Positions 1 through 8,794 of a stretch of 64,000 nucleotides of DNA are shown piece by piece. The notes beneath the pieces are model-generated. The model was not told the DNA's origin. It made no database searches and saw only the letters and a program-made list of their open reading frames with translations. A program made the translations under genes and the position numbers. Origin of the DNA: JBNAVY01 sp049700195 (lineage in GTDB: Bacteria > Bacillota > Thermoanaerobacteria > Thermoanaerobacterales > Thermoanaerobacteraceae); contig JBNAVY010000007.1 of assembly GCA_049700195.1 (NCBI GenBank), positions 1 to 64,000 on the forward strand, in the 5' to 3' direction. The number at the start of each line of letters is the position of its first letter. The first letter of the stretch is position 1.

Positions 1-38
1 GCATGGGGTTTCTTTCTCTCAAATTTTTGCTTTGCCAT
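1..38 (-). CDS. tuf: Elongation factor Tu, 5' end only
   Basis: Only the first 12 codons are inside the window. Read on the minus strand from 38 they give MAKQKFERKKPH, the conserved EF-Tu N-terminus that precedes the first GTPase strand. A strong AAGGAGG ribosome site lies about 10 bases upstream. EF-Tu delivers aminoacyl-tRNA to the ribosome. It follows sigH and tRNA-Thr, at the spot where many Clostridia have tuf or rpmG-secE-nusG. The rest of the gene lies beyond the left edge. Confidence 0.85.
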   Translation of the reverse strand, partial: MAKQKFERKKPH

Positions 39-133
39 TTTCTTTTTTCCTCCTTTACAATAAACTTATCCTAGTGTTTCATGTATTTTTATGGTAACAA
101 TATTTTAAATTATAAAAAAAAATCACATAAAAT

Positions 134-209
134 TGGAGCCCGCGACCGGGCTTGAACCGGTGACCTCCGCCTTACCAAGGCGACGCTCTGCCTACTGAGC
201 TACGTGGGC
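134..209 (-). tRNA. tRNA-Thr(GGT), CCA encoded
   Basis: The minus strand folds as a full cloverleaf. The anticodon arm is TCGCC-TTGGTAA-GGCGG with anticodon GGT, the T arm is ACCGG-TTCAAGC-CCGGT, and the D arm is GCTC...GAGC. The 3' CCA is encoded at 134-136. The acceptor stem GCCCACG/CGCGGGC has one A-C mismatch at the fifth pair. It sits between sigH and tuf, as in related Firmicutes, and is probably cut from a longer transcript. Confidence 0.95.
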
Positions 210-272
210 AATAATAAATAAAACCTGACTCCGATTTTTGATTTTACTATAAAATTTTCTAAATGTCAATAC

Positions 273-932
273 TTAGCTGTTCCTCATCTCAAGATATCTT
301 TCAAGTTTCCTTTTTACTCTTTGCAGCGCGTTATCAATGGATTTAACATGTCTTTTTAAATCTACAGCTATTTCCTGATAAGACTTTCCATCTAGATACA
401 GCAATAATACCTCCCATTCCAAACCACTTAGAAGTTCTTCCATTTTATTTTCAATGTTAACGTATTCCTCTTTACTTATAATCAATTCTTCAGGATCAGA
501 AATACACTCACTTGAAACGACATCTAAAAGAGTTCTGTCAGATTCTTCATCAAAAATTGGTTTATTAAGTGAAACATAAGAATTTAGAGGTATATGTTTT
601 TGCCTGGTGGCCGTTTTTATTGCTGTTATTATTTGACGTGTAACACAAAGTTCTGCAAAAGCTTTAAATGATGTCAACTTGTCCTCATCAAAATCTCTAA
701 TAGCTTTATAAAGACCTATCATTCCTTCTTGTACAATATCTTCTCGTTCCGCACCAATTAAAAAATATGACCGTGCTTTAGATTTGACAAAACTTCTATA
801 TCTGTCAATAATAAATTCTAAAGCTACATCATCTCCTTTTTGTGCAATTGATACTATTTCTTCATCTTCCATTTGTTCATACGCTGCATAGTAGTTTGGT
901 TGTGCACCTGACCTCACAGACACCGCCCCCAT
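273..932 (-). CDS. sigH: RNA polymerase sigma-H factor
   Basis: Sigma-70 family factor that in Bacillus drives early stationary-phase and sporulation genes. The protein (219 aa as listed) matches SigH closely: region 2 has the stretch SYFLIGAEREDIVQEG followed by KAFAELCVTRQIITAI, and region 4 ends in RHVKSIDNALQRVKRKLERYL with its helix-turn-helix. It ends a cysE-cysS-mrnC-rlmB-yacP-sigH run, the order known from Bacillus. The ATG at 932 has no clear ribosome site. A GTG five codons in (917) follows a GGGGGCGG stretch and may be the true start. Confidence 0.95.
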   Translation of the reverse strand: MGAVSVRSGAQPNYYAAYEQMEDEEIVSIAQKGDDVALEFIIDRYRSFVKSKARSYFLIGAEREDIVQEGMIGLYKAIRDFDEDKLTSFKAFAELCVTRQIITAIKTATRQKHIPLNSYVSLNKPIFDEESDRTLLDVVSSECISDPEELIISKEEYVNIENKMEELLSGLEWEVLLLYLDGKSYQEIAVDLKRHVKSIDNALQRVKRKLERYLEMRNS

Positions 933-997
933 CTATAACTTAAGGCAAGTTTACTTAATAATTATACATTACTTATACAACTATAGTCAAGCTGATT

Positions 998-1498
998 TTA
1001 ACCTTCTCCCGACATTTTGCGCAATTTTTTTACGATTTCCACATCTATGCGTGACTCAATGTTATCTTTATGAATGTTATTTATGTATTCTCTTTTATGC
1101 CTATCTATATATTTGTTCATTTCTTCATATAATTCTCTTGCTGACATTCTTGTAGCTCCTTGAGCTAAAACAACTTGCTGAATTGTCCAATCTGATGTTA
1201 CTACTACAACATGATCTAATTTTGATAACTCCTTAACTATACCTTCAATATAATGATCAGCAGATTCTCCTTCTTTTGTATATACAATTTCAATACCATT
1301 TATAATCTCATGTTTTTCTAAACTTCCCTTTACATACATTGCATCAAATACTAAAATTAAATTAATAGCTGAATAACCATGAAAGTCAGACAGCATATCT
1401 ATTAATTTTATTCTTGCTTCTTCAAGACTTTTTTTTGCTTCTTCTTTGAGAATCTGCCAATTGTTAATAACATTATAACCATCAACAATCATATACAT
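998..1498 (-). CDS. yacP: NYN-domain RNA-binding/nuclease protein YacP (Rae1-like)
   Basis: A 166-residue NYN/PIN-like protein. The N-terminal motif IVDGYNVINNW supplies the first acidic residue, LVFDA (about 49-53) the second, and VVVVTSDWTIQQ (about 97-108) the third. These are the signature aspartates of metal-dependent NYN ribonucleases. The B. subtilis homologue, Rae1, is a ribosome-associated mRNA endonuclease. The gene lies between rlmB (4 bp away) and sigH, its conserved position. The start at 1498 gives MYMIVDGYN; a second ATG two codons later (1492) is also possible. Confidence 0.85.
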   Translation of the reverse strand: MYMIVDGYNVINNWQILKEEAKKSLEEARIKLIDMLSDFHGYSAINLILVFDAMYVKGSLEKHEIINGIEIVYTKEGESADHYIEGIVKELSKLDHVVVVTSDWTIQQVVLAQGATRMSARELYEEMNKYIDRHKREYINNIHKDNIESRIDVEIVKKLRKMSGEG

Positions 1499-1502
1499 TA
1501 AA

Positions 1503-2249
1503 TCACGCCTTATTTTCTCTTTTTGCCATAATTTGATACATTATTAATGATGCTGCTACAGAAACATTTAAAGAATTAATATTGCCTTTCTGAGGTATTT
1601 TAACTGTAAAATCACAATTTTCTAATACCAATTTCGAAACTCCAGTATTTTCACTTCCAATAACAACCGCAACTGGTATATCTAAATCAACTTTAGAAAA
1701 ATCCTCTTTAGCTTTTAAATCTGTACCAACAATCCAAATTCCTTTATCTTTTAACTTAGATATAGTATTATTAATGTTTGAAACTTTTGCAATCCTCATA
1801 TACTCTATTGCACCTGCAGAGGTCTTTACAACTGTACTATTTACAGTTGCAGAACGTCTTTTTGGTATTATAATGCCATGTACACCAAATACTTCAGCGC
1901 TTCTTATAATTGCCCCAAAGTTATGAGTATCTGTAACACCATCAAGTATCAATATAAATGGTTTTTCTTTTTTGCTTTCAGCATAATTTATAATGTCATC
2001 TACCTCATAATATTTATAAACGGAACAAGCCGCCAAAACCCCCTGATGATTTTTATTCCCAGATAATTTGTCAAGAGTTAAATTGTCAGCAGTAGAAACT
2101 ATAATATTATTTTCTCTTGCAAGTTTTATTATTTTTGATACACTTCCTCCTGCAGTTTTAGAAACATATAATTTTTCTATTTCTCTGCCGCTTTTTATAG
2201 CTTCAATTACAGGATTTCTACCATATACTATATTAGATGAACTTTCCAT
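1503..2249 (-). CDS. rlmB: 23S rRNA 2'-O-methyltransferase RlmB-type (SpoU family)
   Basis: SpoU/TrmH family knotted methyltransferase. The N-terminal substrate-binding domain begins VYGRNPVIEAIKSG. The catalytic knot contains LDGVTDTHNFGAIIRSAEVFG (motif 1), VAVVIGSENTGVS (motif 2) and IPQKGNINSLNVSVAASL (motif 3). It probably methylates a G ribose in 23S rRNA. I place the start at the ATG at 2249, because AGAGGT lies six bases upstream. An in-frame TTG at 2279 would only extend it back into mrnC with no ribosome site. Part of the cysE-to-sigH operon. Confidence 0.93.
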   Translation of the reverse strand: MESSSNIVYGRNPVIEAIKSGREIEKLYVSKTAGGSVSKIIKLARENNIIVSTADNLTLDKLSGNKNHQGVLAACSVYKYYEVDDIINYAESKKEKPFILILDGVTDTHNFGAIIRSAEVFGVHGIIIPKRRSATVNSTVVKTSAGAIEYMRIAKVSNINNTISKLKDKGIWIVGTDLKAKEDFSKVDLDIPVAVVIGSENTGVSKLVLENCDFTVKIPQKGNINSLNVSVAASLIMYQIMAKRENKA

Positions 2250-2259
2250 TTTATTACCT

Positions 2260-2688
2260 CTATTCTTTTTTATTATCAATACTTAATTCTAAAATATCCT
2301 TTAGCCTTTTTTCTCTTCCAGTCAGATATAAGTAACCAATAAGCGCTTCAAAAGCAGTAGCATATCTATAATCCTGAATATCTGCATTTTTAGGTGAAGT
2401 TGCGCTTTTTGCATTTCTTCCTCTTCTTACAATTTCTTTTTCTTCTTCAGATAGCAGATCATAAATTCTTTTTATTGTTTCAGCCTGAGATTTTGCATTT
2501 ACATATTTTACACATTCTCTGTGTAAAATATGTACAGGTCGCCTTTGTTTTTTGACCATATGTATCCTCATATATAAATCAAAAACGCTATCTCCAACAA
2601 AAGCCAAAACAAGAGGAGATAAAGTTGATACCTCCTGTTTTGTAAAAAGTTCACTATCTTTAAAATAATCCATCAAATTCTTTTCCAC
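2260..2688 (-). CDS. mrnC: Mini-ribonuclease III
   Basis: RNase III-type catalytic domain without a dsRNA-binding domain, about 140 aa. LSPLVLAFVGDSVFDLYMR carries the first metal-binding acidic residue, KSAT(S/T)PKNADIQDYRYATAFEALIGYLYL the second. It matures the ends of 23S rRNA in Firmicutes. It overlaps the 3' end of cysS. Two starts are possible: GTG at 2688, or ATG at 2673, which overlaps the cysS stop as TGATG and follows AAGGTGG. I list the longer one. Confidence 0.92.
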   Translation of the reverse strand: MEKNLMDYFKDSELFTKQEVSTLSPLVLAFVGDSVFDLYMRIHMVKKQRRPVHILHRECVKYVNAKSQAETIKRIYDLLSEEEKEIVRRGRNAKSATSPKNADIQDYRYATAFEALIGYLYLTGREKRLKDILELSIDNKKE

Positions 2689-4067
2689 CTTACTCCATTT
2701 GGGGTATCTTCTAAAATTATACCTTTATCTTTTAACTGGTCTCTTATTTCATCTGCCATCTTCCAATTTTTATCCCGTCTTGCTTGCTGTCTTTTCTCGA
2801 TAAGTTCTAAAATCTGTTTATCTTGTATTTCATTATTATTATAACTTATACCTAATACATCTGATAATTCAAGAAACATATCTAATATATATTTTATCAA
2901 TTTTTTTGAAGAATTACTACTTAAATTTGAATTTGCTGTTTTTGACATTTCAAAAAGCACTGTTATTGCATCAGCAGTATTAAAATCATCATCCATAGCG
3001 TCTTCAAAATCTTTTCTGTATTCATCATATTTCTTTATCAATATTTCTTCTTTTTCATTTATCTCATCAACATCAGAATTATTTAAAAGATATCTCAAAT
3101 TATTAACTGTATTGTTAAGTCTTGTATATGCTGAATTGGCCTGTTCTATTAATTCTTCACTAAAGTTTATCGGATTTCTGTAATGAGCCATTAACATAAA
3201 TAAACGTAAAACTTCCGGATTATACTTTTTAACAATATCTCTTACAGTAAAAAAGTTATTTTTTGATTTAGACATTTTTTCATTATTTATATTTAAATAA
3301 CCAATATGCATCCAATACTTTGAAAACTCAACTCCATTAGCTGCCTCACTTTGTGCAATTTCATTTTCATGATGAGGGAAAATCAAGTCAGGACCCCCAG
3401 CATGTATGTCCAAAGTTTTCCCTAGGTATTTTGTTGACATTACTGAACATTCAATATGCCAACCCGGCCTCCCTTTACCCCAAGGACTATCCCATCCTGG
3501 CTCTTTAGGCTTTTGTGATTTCCATAGTACAAAATCCATAGGATTGCGTTTTTCATCATTAACTTCTATTCTCGCCCCTGCCTGAAGCTCATCTAAATTT
3601 TTATGGGATAATTTACCGTAATCCTTAAATTTAGAAGTTTCGTAATATACATTACCATTTACCTCATAGGCATAACCTTTATCAATCAATATCTTGATAA
3701 AATCTATTATTTCTTGAATATTCTCCGTTGCTTTAGGATGAACTGTTGCTCTTTTTATATTCAAACTATCTGCATCCTTAAAATATTCTTCTATATATCT
3801 TTCGGATACTTCAGTTGTTGTTATATTTTCTTCGTTTGCCTTATTAATTATTTTATCGTCAATATCAGTAAAATTTTGAACATAATTAACCTTATATCCT
3901 TTGTATTCCAAATATCTCCTCACTGTATCAAAAACTATAAAAGCCCTTGCATTCCCTATGTGTATAAAGTTATATACCGTAGGACCACAAACATACATAT
4001 TAACCTCTTTATTTTTTACAGGAACAAACTCTTCTTTTGTCCTTGATAAAGTATTATACAGCTTCAT
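2673..4067 (-). CDS. cysS: Cysteinyl-tRNA synthetase
   Basis: Class I synthetase charging tRNA-Cys. The HIGH-type motif appears as HIGNARAFIVFD near residue 36 after the zinc-ligand region CGPTVYNF. Further zinc ligands occur in WHIECSVMS and FPHHENEIAQSE, and the KMSKS loop is EKMSKSKNNF. About 464 aa, full length. The start at 4067 (MKLYNTLSR) follows a GGAGGA ribosome site; a longer in-frame ATG at 4088 lacks one. It overlaps the end of cysE by 14 bases, so the two are translationally coupled, and both sit behind the upstream T-box leader. Confidence 0.97.
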   Translation of the reverse strand: MKLYNTLSRTKEEFVPVKNKEVNMYVCGPTVYNFIHIGNARAFIVFDTVRRYLEYKGYKVNYVQNFTDIDDKIINKANEENITTTEVSERYIEEYFKDADSLNIKRATVHPKATENIQEIIDFIKILIDKGYAYEVNGNVYYETSKFKDYGKLSHKNLDELQAGARIEVNDEKRNPMDFVLWKSQKPKEPGWDSPWGKGRPGWHIECSVMSTKYLGKTLDIHAGGPDLIFPHHENEIAQSEAANGVEFSKYWMHIGYLNINNEKMSKSKNNFFTVRDIVKKYNPEVLRLFMLMAHYRNPINFSEELIEQANSAYTRLNNTVNNLRYLLNNSDVDEINEKEEILIKKYDEYRKDFEDAMDDDFNTADAITVLFEMSKTANSNLSSNSSKKLIKYILDMFLELSDVLGISYNNNEIQDKQILELIEKRQQARRDKNWKMADEIRDQLKDKGIILEDTPNGVRWKRI

Positions 4068-4716
4068 TTGAATCCTCCTCCATCTCATTTATTATTTTCT
4101 CTAATTTCATAATTCTCTTTTTTAAGTTTTGTATTTCTTCTTCGACAGGATCAGGTAATTTACCATGTTCTAAATCTATAACAGGTGAAGCAATCCTAAT
4201 ATTATTTTTTCTGACACAATGGCCTGGAACACCCACAACGGTAGTATCTTTTTCAACATCTTTCAATACAACTGCTCCTGCACCTATCTTTGAGTTTTCA
4301 CCTATTGTTATGGGTCCTAAAACTTTTGCTCCACTTCCAATAACAACATTATTTTTTATTGTAGGGTGTCTTTTCCCTTTATCTTTTCCTGTCCCACCTA
4401 AAGTTACCCCTTGATAAAGAGTAACATTATCCCCAATTTCTGTAGTTTCTCCTATCACAACTCCCATTCCGTGGTCAATAAAAAATCCTTTACCAATTTT
4501 TGCACCTGGGTGTATTTCTATACCAGTAATAAATCTGCTAAATTGTGATATAAGTCTTGGTAATAAAATTAATCTTTTTTTATATAAAAAATGAGCAAAT
4601 CTATGCATAATCAAAGCATGTAAACCCGGATAACAAAAAATAGCCTCAAAAACATTTTTTGCTGCTGGATCTCTTTCAAATATGACTTTTATGTCTTCTT
4701 TTAAACTTCTAAACAT
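4054..4716 (-). CDS. cysE: Serine O-acetyltransferase
   Basis: Makes O-acetylserine from serine and acetyl-CoA, the first step of cysteine synthesis. It is a 220-aa left-handed beta-helix protein with hexapeptide repeats, for example IHPGAKIGKGFFIDHGMGVVIGE then VIGSGAKVLGPITIGENSKIGAG. The catalytic His lies in FIDHGMGVVIGE and a second in KGKRHPTI. The N-terminal helical part (FERDPAAKNVFEAIFCYPG) is typical of the short Firmicute CysE. First gene after the T-box; cysS follows with an overlap. Confidence 0.95.
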   Translation of the reverse strand: MFRSLKEDIKVIFERDPAAKNVFEAIFCYPGLHALIMHRFAHFLYKKRLILLPRLISQFSRFITGIEIHPGAKIGKGFFIDHGMGVVIGETTEIGDNVTLYQGVTLGGTGKDKGKRHPTIKNNVVIGSGAKVLGPITIGENSKIGAGAVVLKDVEKDTTVVGVPGHCVRKNNIRIASPVIDLEHGKLPDPVEEEIQNLKKRIMKLEKIINEMEEDSNEAV

Positions 4717-4740
4717 ATTTATACCTCCTAAAAATAAAAT

Positions 4741-4940
4741 CCCCCTTCATCTACAGAGACGAGGGGGGATCTCGCGGTTCCACTCTGATTGAGTTTATCT
4801 CCACTTGAATTTTGTAACGGCATAGACCGGTAATCCTCTACTCTAAATTCGAAGACACAGCTCACAGACGCATTTCTTATAATATATCCCAGAACTGCTT
4901 TCAGCCGCTGACAGTTCCTCTCTTTAGGCCTTTATTATAA
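4741..4940 (-). promoter_or_regulatory. T-box leader of cysE-cysS, probably cysteine-specific
   Basis: The minus strand holds the T-box consensus AGAGTGGAACCGCG near 4773-4786. It is followed by a terminator hairpin with CCCCC/GGGGG arms (4741-4767) and a T-rich run just before cysE. Upstream lie stem I (GAACTG...CAGTTC hairpin near 4895-4920) and a stem III-like hairpin. A UGU codon within GAGC-UGU-GUC sits where the specifier is expected, which fits Cys. Uncharged tRNA-Cys would stabilise the antiterminator and allow readthrough. The specifier reading is inference. Confidence 0.9.
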
Positions 4941-4971
4941 TACTTTTCTGTTCATCGCTTTTTTGTATATT

Positions 4972-6432
4972 TTATTGTAATAACTCAATTGCTTTATCTA
5001 ATCTAAAAAGAATTTTATCTTTTGACAAAAGTGGGATAATTTTTATCAATTCAGGACCATGATTTTCACCTGTAATTGCAAATCTTACAGGCATAAAAAA
5101 CTCTTTCCCTTTTATCCCAGTCTCTTTTTGTATTGACTTTAATAATTCTTTAGCTGATTCTTCAGTTAATTTGTCATGATTATTTATTTCGTTTCTCAAA
5201 GCTCTCAAAACCTTTTCTGTATTGGGTAAATTACGCACTTCAAAAAGAGTATCCTGATTATATTCAACTCCTTCTGAAAAAAACATTTTAGCCCTTTCAG
5301 TGATTAATGATATATATGGTAAGCCATCTTTATATAATAAAACAATTTCCTTGAGCCAATTATACAACACTTCATCAACGTCGTCAATGTATCCTTCTTT
5401 TAAGAAATATGGTATTGCTAAATCAGTAATTCTTTCAAGAGAGCTTTTCTGAATATATTGCTGATTCATCCAATTTAATTTTTCAATATCAAAAACCGGA
5501 TTAGAACTATGAATTTTATTAAAGTTAAACTTTTTTATTATTTCTTCTTTTGACATTATTTCTTGGTTATCGTCCGGAGACCAGCTTAAAAGTGAAAGAA
5601 AATTAAACATTGCTTCAGGAAGATAACCCATATCTCTATATTGCCCTATATATGTGTTACCATGCCTTTTTGATAATTTAGTTCTATCTGGTCCTAATAT
5701 AAGTGGAGCATGTCCAAAACGCGGCATATCAAAATTTAAAGCTTTATAAATTAATATTTGTTTTGGTGTGTTATAAATATGGTCTTCCCCTCTTAATACA
5801 TGAGTTATTTTCATAAGTGAATCATCTATTACAACAGCAAAATTATATGTTGGCATACCATCAGATTTGACAATTACCATATCTCCACCTAAAGTATCTG
5901 ATTTTATACTTATTTTTCCCTTTATCATGTCATCAAATTCTATGATTTCATCATCTGGAACTTTAAATCTTATAACTGGTTTTCGACCTTCTTTTATATA
6001 TTTTTCTTCTTCATCTTTAGTAAGATATCTACATCTACCAGAATACCTTGGTATATCTCCTTTTTCTACAGAATTTTTTCTGTCTTCTTCTAATTCTTCA
6101 GGTGTACAATAACATTTATAAGCCATTCCATCTTCCATAAGCTTTTTAGCAAATTTATTATATATTGATAAGCGCTCACTTTGTCTATAAGGTCCATATT
6201 CTCCAGGCTTATCAGGTCCTTCGTCCCATTCTATTCCGAGCCATTTTAATTCTTTAAATATAAGATTTTCAAAATCTTTAGAAGACCTCTCCAAATCTGT
6301 ATCTTCAATACGCAATACTAGTTTTGCTCCTTCACTTTTTGCAAAAAGATAATTAAATAGAGCAGTACGTATATTGCCAATATGTATTGCACCTGTCGGA
6401 CTTGGTGCAAATCGCACTCTTAAATCTTTCAT
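4972..6432 (-). CDS. gltX: Glutamyl-tRNA synthetase
   Basis: Class I synthetase of about 486 aa. HIGH motif in RFAPSPTGAIHIGNIRTALFNYLFA and the KMSKS equivalent in DRTKLSKRHG. The zinc-type insertion YKCYCTPEELEE...YSGRC has the Cys pattern of bacterial GluRS. I choose the ATG at 6432 (MKDLRVRFAPSPTG), where the family starts, with GGAG about 10 bases upstream. An in-frame extension to 6501 adds a hydrophobic leader with no ribosome site. It lies alone between the proS terminator and the cysE T-box leader. Confidence 0.97.
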   Translation of the reverse strand: MKDLRVRFAPSPTGAIHIGNIRTALFNYLFAKSEGAKLVLRIEDTDLERSSKDFENLIFKELKWLGIEWDEGPDKPGEYGPYRQSERLSIYNKFAKKLMEDGMAYKCYCTPEELEEDRKNSVEKGDIPRYSGRCRYLTKDEEEKYIKEGRKPVIRFKVPDDEIIEFDDMIKGKISIKSDTLGGDMVIVKSDGMPTYNFAVVIDDSLMKITHVLRGEDHIYNTPKQILIYKALNFDMPRFGHAPLILGPDRTKLSKRHGNTYIGQYRDMGYLPEAMFNFLSLLSWSPDDNQEIMSKEEIIKKFNFNKIHSSNPVFDIEKLNWMNQQYIQKSSLERITDLAIPYFLKEGYIDDVDEVLYNWLKEIVLLYKDGLPYISLITERAKMFFSEGVEYNQDTLFEVRNLPNTEKVLRALRNEINNHDKLTEESAKELLKSIQKETGIKGKEFFMPVRFAITGENHGPELIKIIPLLSKDKILFRLDKAIELLQ

Positions 6433-6510
6433 AGACTTAACACTCCATCCTATTGTTATATATATTTTTATTATAGCAGAACTACCCTTAATTATAAACA
6501 AACTTTTATA

Positions 6511-6545
6511 ATGAAAATGGGTCTTATATTAAAACCCATTTTCAT
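6511..6545 (-). terminator. Intrinsic terminator after proS
   Basis: A perfect 12-bp stem, ATGAAAATGGGT with ACCCATTTTCAT, around an 11-base loop. It starts at the proS stop. The U-run is weak (TTTTCATTAT), so termination may be partial. Confidence 0.75.
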
Positions 6546-8248
6546 TAATTTATTAATTCTTTTACCTTGTCTATAACATCTTCAACATTAATATCTTGTG
6601 CACTCTGGGAATTCCTCATCTTAAGTTCTACTTCCCCACTCAAAACTTTTTTCCCAACTGTAATTCTTATAGGTATGCCAAGCAAGTCTGCATCATTAAA
6701 TTTTGCCCCAGCTCTTAAATCCCTATCATCTATTATTACTTCTACACCAGCTTCTTGTAATTTACTATAAATATCTTCGGATATTTCCTTTTGCTTATCA
6801 TCTGATATATTTACTGGAATAACTATTACCTTATATGGTGCAATTTCCATAGGCCATATTATCCCTTTATCATCAAAGTTTTGTTCTATAACAGCAGCCA
6901 TTGTACGATTTATGCCAATACCATAACAACCCATTATTATAGGTTTTAAATTTCCACTCTCATCTACATATTTTGCTTCAAGCGCATCTGTATATTTTGT
7001 CCCAAGTTTAAAAATATGTCCTACTTCTATACCTCTGTCAATTTTTAAAGGTGCGCCGCATTTAGGACATTTATCACCTTCTACAACATTTTTAATATCA
7101 GCAACAATATCTGCCTTAAAATCTCTATTATAATTTACATTTTTTATATGGTACCCTGTATCATTTGCGCCAACGATAAAATTTCTCATTTGTGGTATTT
7201 CATTGTCAGCAACTATCACAACATTTCCTTTTAATCCAATAGGTCCTGCAAATCCGACGTCTGCACCTGTTACTTCTTTTACAGTGTCAGCATCAGCCAT
7301 TTCTACATCCTGTTCATTTACTTTTAATAAGTTTACTAACTTTGTAATATTTAATTCTCTATTACCACTAACAAGTGCCGCAACAATATTATCATTAACC
7401 TTGTATATGAGAGTTTTTACAAAATTATCAGACGTAGTTCCTAAAAAATCCACAAGCTGCTGAATAGTTGTTACATTTGGAGTTTTTATTTTCTCTTTTT
7501 GAAGCATTTCTAACTGATTTTTATCATCAAGTAAACACTCTGCTTTTTCCTCATTTGCAGCATATCCACAGTTATCACAATAAGCTATCGCAGCTTCTCC
7601 TACACTTGAAATTACCATAAATTCTTTTGAGTCTTTACCTCCCATTGCTCCTGAATCGGCTTCAACAACTTTATATTTAAGACCACATCTATCAAATATC
7701 CTGCAATAAGCCTTGTACATTTTATCAAAAGATATATCAAGACCGTCCCAGCTAGTATCAAAACTGTAGGCATCTTTCATTATAAATTCTCTGCTTCTCA
7801 TAACTCCAAAACGTGGACGCCTCTCATCTCTATATTTAGTTTGAATCTGATATAAAGTAATTGGTAACTGTCTATATGATTTAATCTCATTCCTTACAAC
7901 ATCTGTAAAAACTTCTTCGTGAGTAGGCCCTAAACAAAATTCTCTCTCATTTCTATCTCTCAATTTAAACATTTCAGGTCCAAAAACATCCCATCTACCT
8001 GTTTCTTTTAAAAGTTCTGCCGGTATTAAAGCAGACATTAAAACTTCCTGTGCTCCAGCTCTGTCCATTTCCTCTCTAACAATCTGTTCTATCTTTTTAA
8101 GAACTTTTTGTCCTAAAGGTAAATAAATATAAACACCGGATGCAAGCTTTCTCATAAGGCCAGATTTTAACATTAAAATATGGCTGGGAATTTCTGCTTC
8201 CGCAGGTACCTCCCTCATAGTTGGCACCAATAACTGTGATAATTTCAA
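6545..8248 (-). CDS. proS: Prolyl-tRNA synthetase
   Basis: Class II synthetase, 567 aa, of the bacterial type with an editing (INS) domain between motifs 2 and 3. Motif 2 is YRDERRPRFGVMRSREF and motif 3 GCYGIGINRTMAA. The INS domain covers about residues 225-410. The C-terminal anticodon-binding domain includes VIIDDRDLRAGAKFNDADLLGIP. It starts with TTG at 8248, seven bases after a GGAGG site. ispF ends 47 bases upstream with no terminator between, so the two are probably co-transcribed. Confidence 0.97.
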   Translation of the reverse strand: MKLSQLLVPTMREVPAEAEIPSHILMLKSGLMRKLASGVYIYLPLGQKVLKKIEQIVREEMDRAGAQEVLMSALIPAELLKETGRWDVFGPEMFKLRDRNEREFCLGPTHEEVFTDVVRNEIKSYRQLPITLYQIQTKYRDERRPRFGVMRSREFIMKDAYSFDTSWDGLDISFDKMYKAYCRIFDRCGLKYKVVEADSGAMGGKDSKEFMVISSVGEAAIAYCDNCGYAANEEKAECLLDDKNQLEMLQKEKIKTPNVTTIQQLVDFLGTTSDNFVKTLIYKVNDNIVAALVSGNRELNITKLVNLLKVNEQDVEMADADTVKEVTGADVGFAGPIGLKGNVVIVADNEIPQMRNFIVGANDTGYHIKNVNYNRDFKADIVADIKNVVEGDKCPKCGAPLKIDRGIEVGHIFKLGTKYTDALEAKYVDESGNLKPIIMGCYGIGINRTMAAVIEQNFDDKGIIWPMEIAPYKVIVIPVNISDDKQKEISEDIYSKLQEAGVEVIIDDRDLRAGAKFNDADLLGIPIRITVGKKVLSGEVELKMRNSQSAQDINVEDVIDKVKELIN

Positions 8249-8295
8249 TTTATATCCTCCTTAGTATATGAATTTTCAATAATTTAAAATAAATT

Positions 8296-8793
8296 TTATT
8301 TAACTTGATTATCAATGTCAATACCTAATTCTATTAAACTAACAATAGCATATGCAGCTATTCCTTCCTGCCTTCCAGTAAAACCTAAACCTTCTTCGCT
8401 TTTAGCCTTTATATTAACTTTGTGTTCTTCTATTCCTAATACTTTAGATATATTTTCTTTTATAGCCTTTTTATATGTTGTTAAACGTGGTTTTTCTGCT
8501 ATAATAATACAATCTATGTTATTAATTAAAAATTTTCCTTTTATCATATTTAAAACTTTCTTTAACAATTCTATACTATCTGCATCTTTAAATTCTTCTT
8601 TGGTATCAGGAAACCATTCTCCTATATCACCTAGACCTGCAGCACCAAGTATTGCATCAGTAATTGCATGTGCTAATACATCTGCATCAGAATGTCCTAT
8701 AAGACCTTTTTCATGAGGAACCCTTACTCCACCTAATATTAATTTTCTGTCTTCTTTTAAACGATGAACATCATATCCAATACCAACTCTCAC
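8296..8793 (-). CDS. ispF: 2-C-methyl-D-erythritol 2,4-cyclodiphosphate synthase
   Basis: Cyclises CDP-ME 2-phosphate in the MEP isoprenoid pathway. 165 aa, full length. The metal-binding DxH is in GIGYDVHRL at residues 8-10, HSDADVLAHAITDAILGA follows, and the C-terminal GLGFTGRQEGIAAYA is the family signature. In many Firmicutes ispD and ispF are adjacent; here a lipase-like gene lies between them, with only one base between its stop and the ispF start. Confidence 0.96.
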   Translation of the reverse strand: MRVGIGYDVHRLKEDRKLILGGVRVPHEKGLIGHSDADVLAHAITDAILGAAGLGDIGEWFPDTKEEFKDADSIELLKKVLNMIKGKFLINNIDCIIIAEKPRLTTYKKAIKENISKVLGIEEHKVNIKAKSEEGLGFTGRQEGIAAYAIVSLIELGIDIDNQVK

Positions 8794-8794
8794 T

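Noticed and set aside
2250..2279. N-terminal extension of RlmB from a TTG at 2279
   Set aside because: The ATG at 2249 has a well-placed AGAGGT ribosome site, and the extension runs into mrnC.
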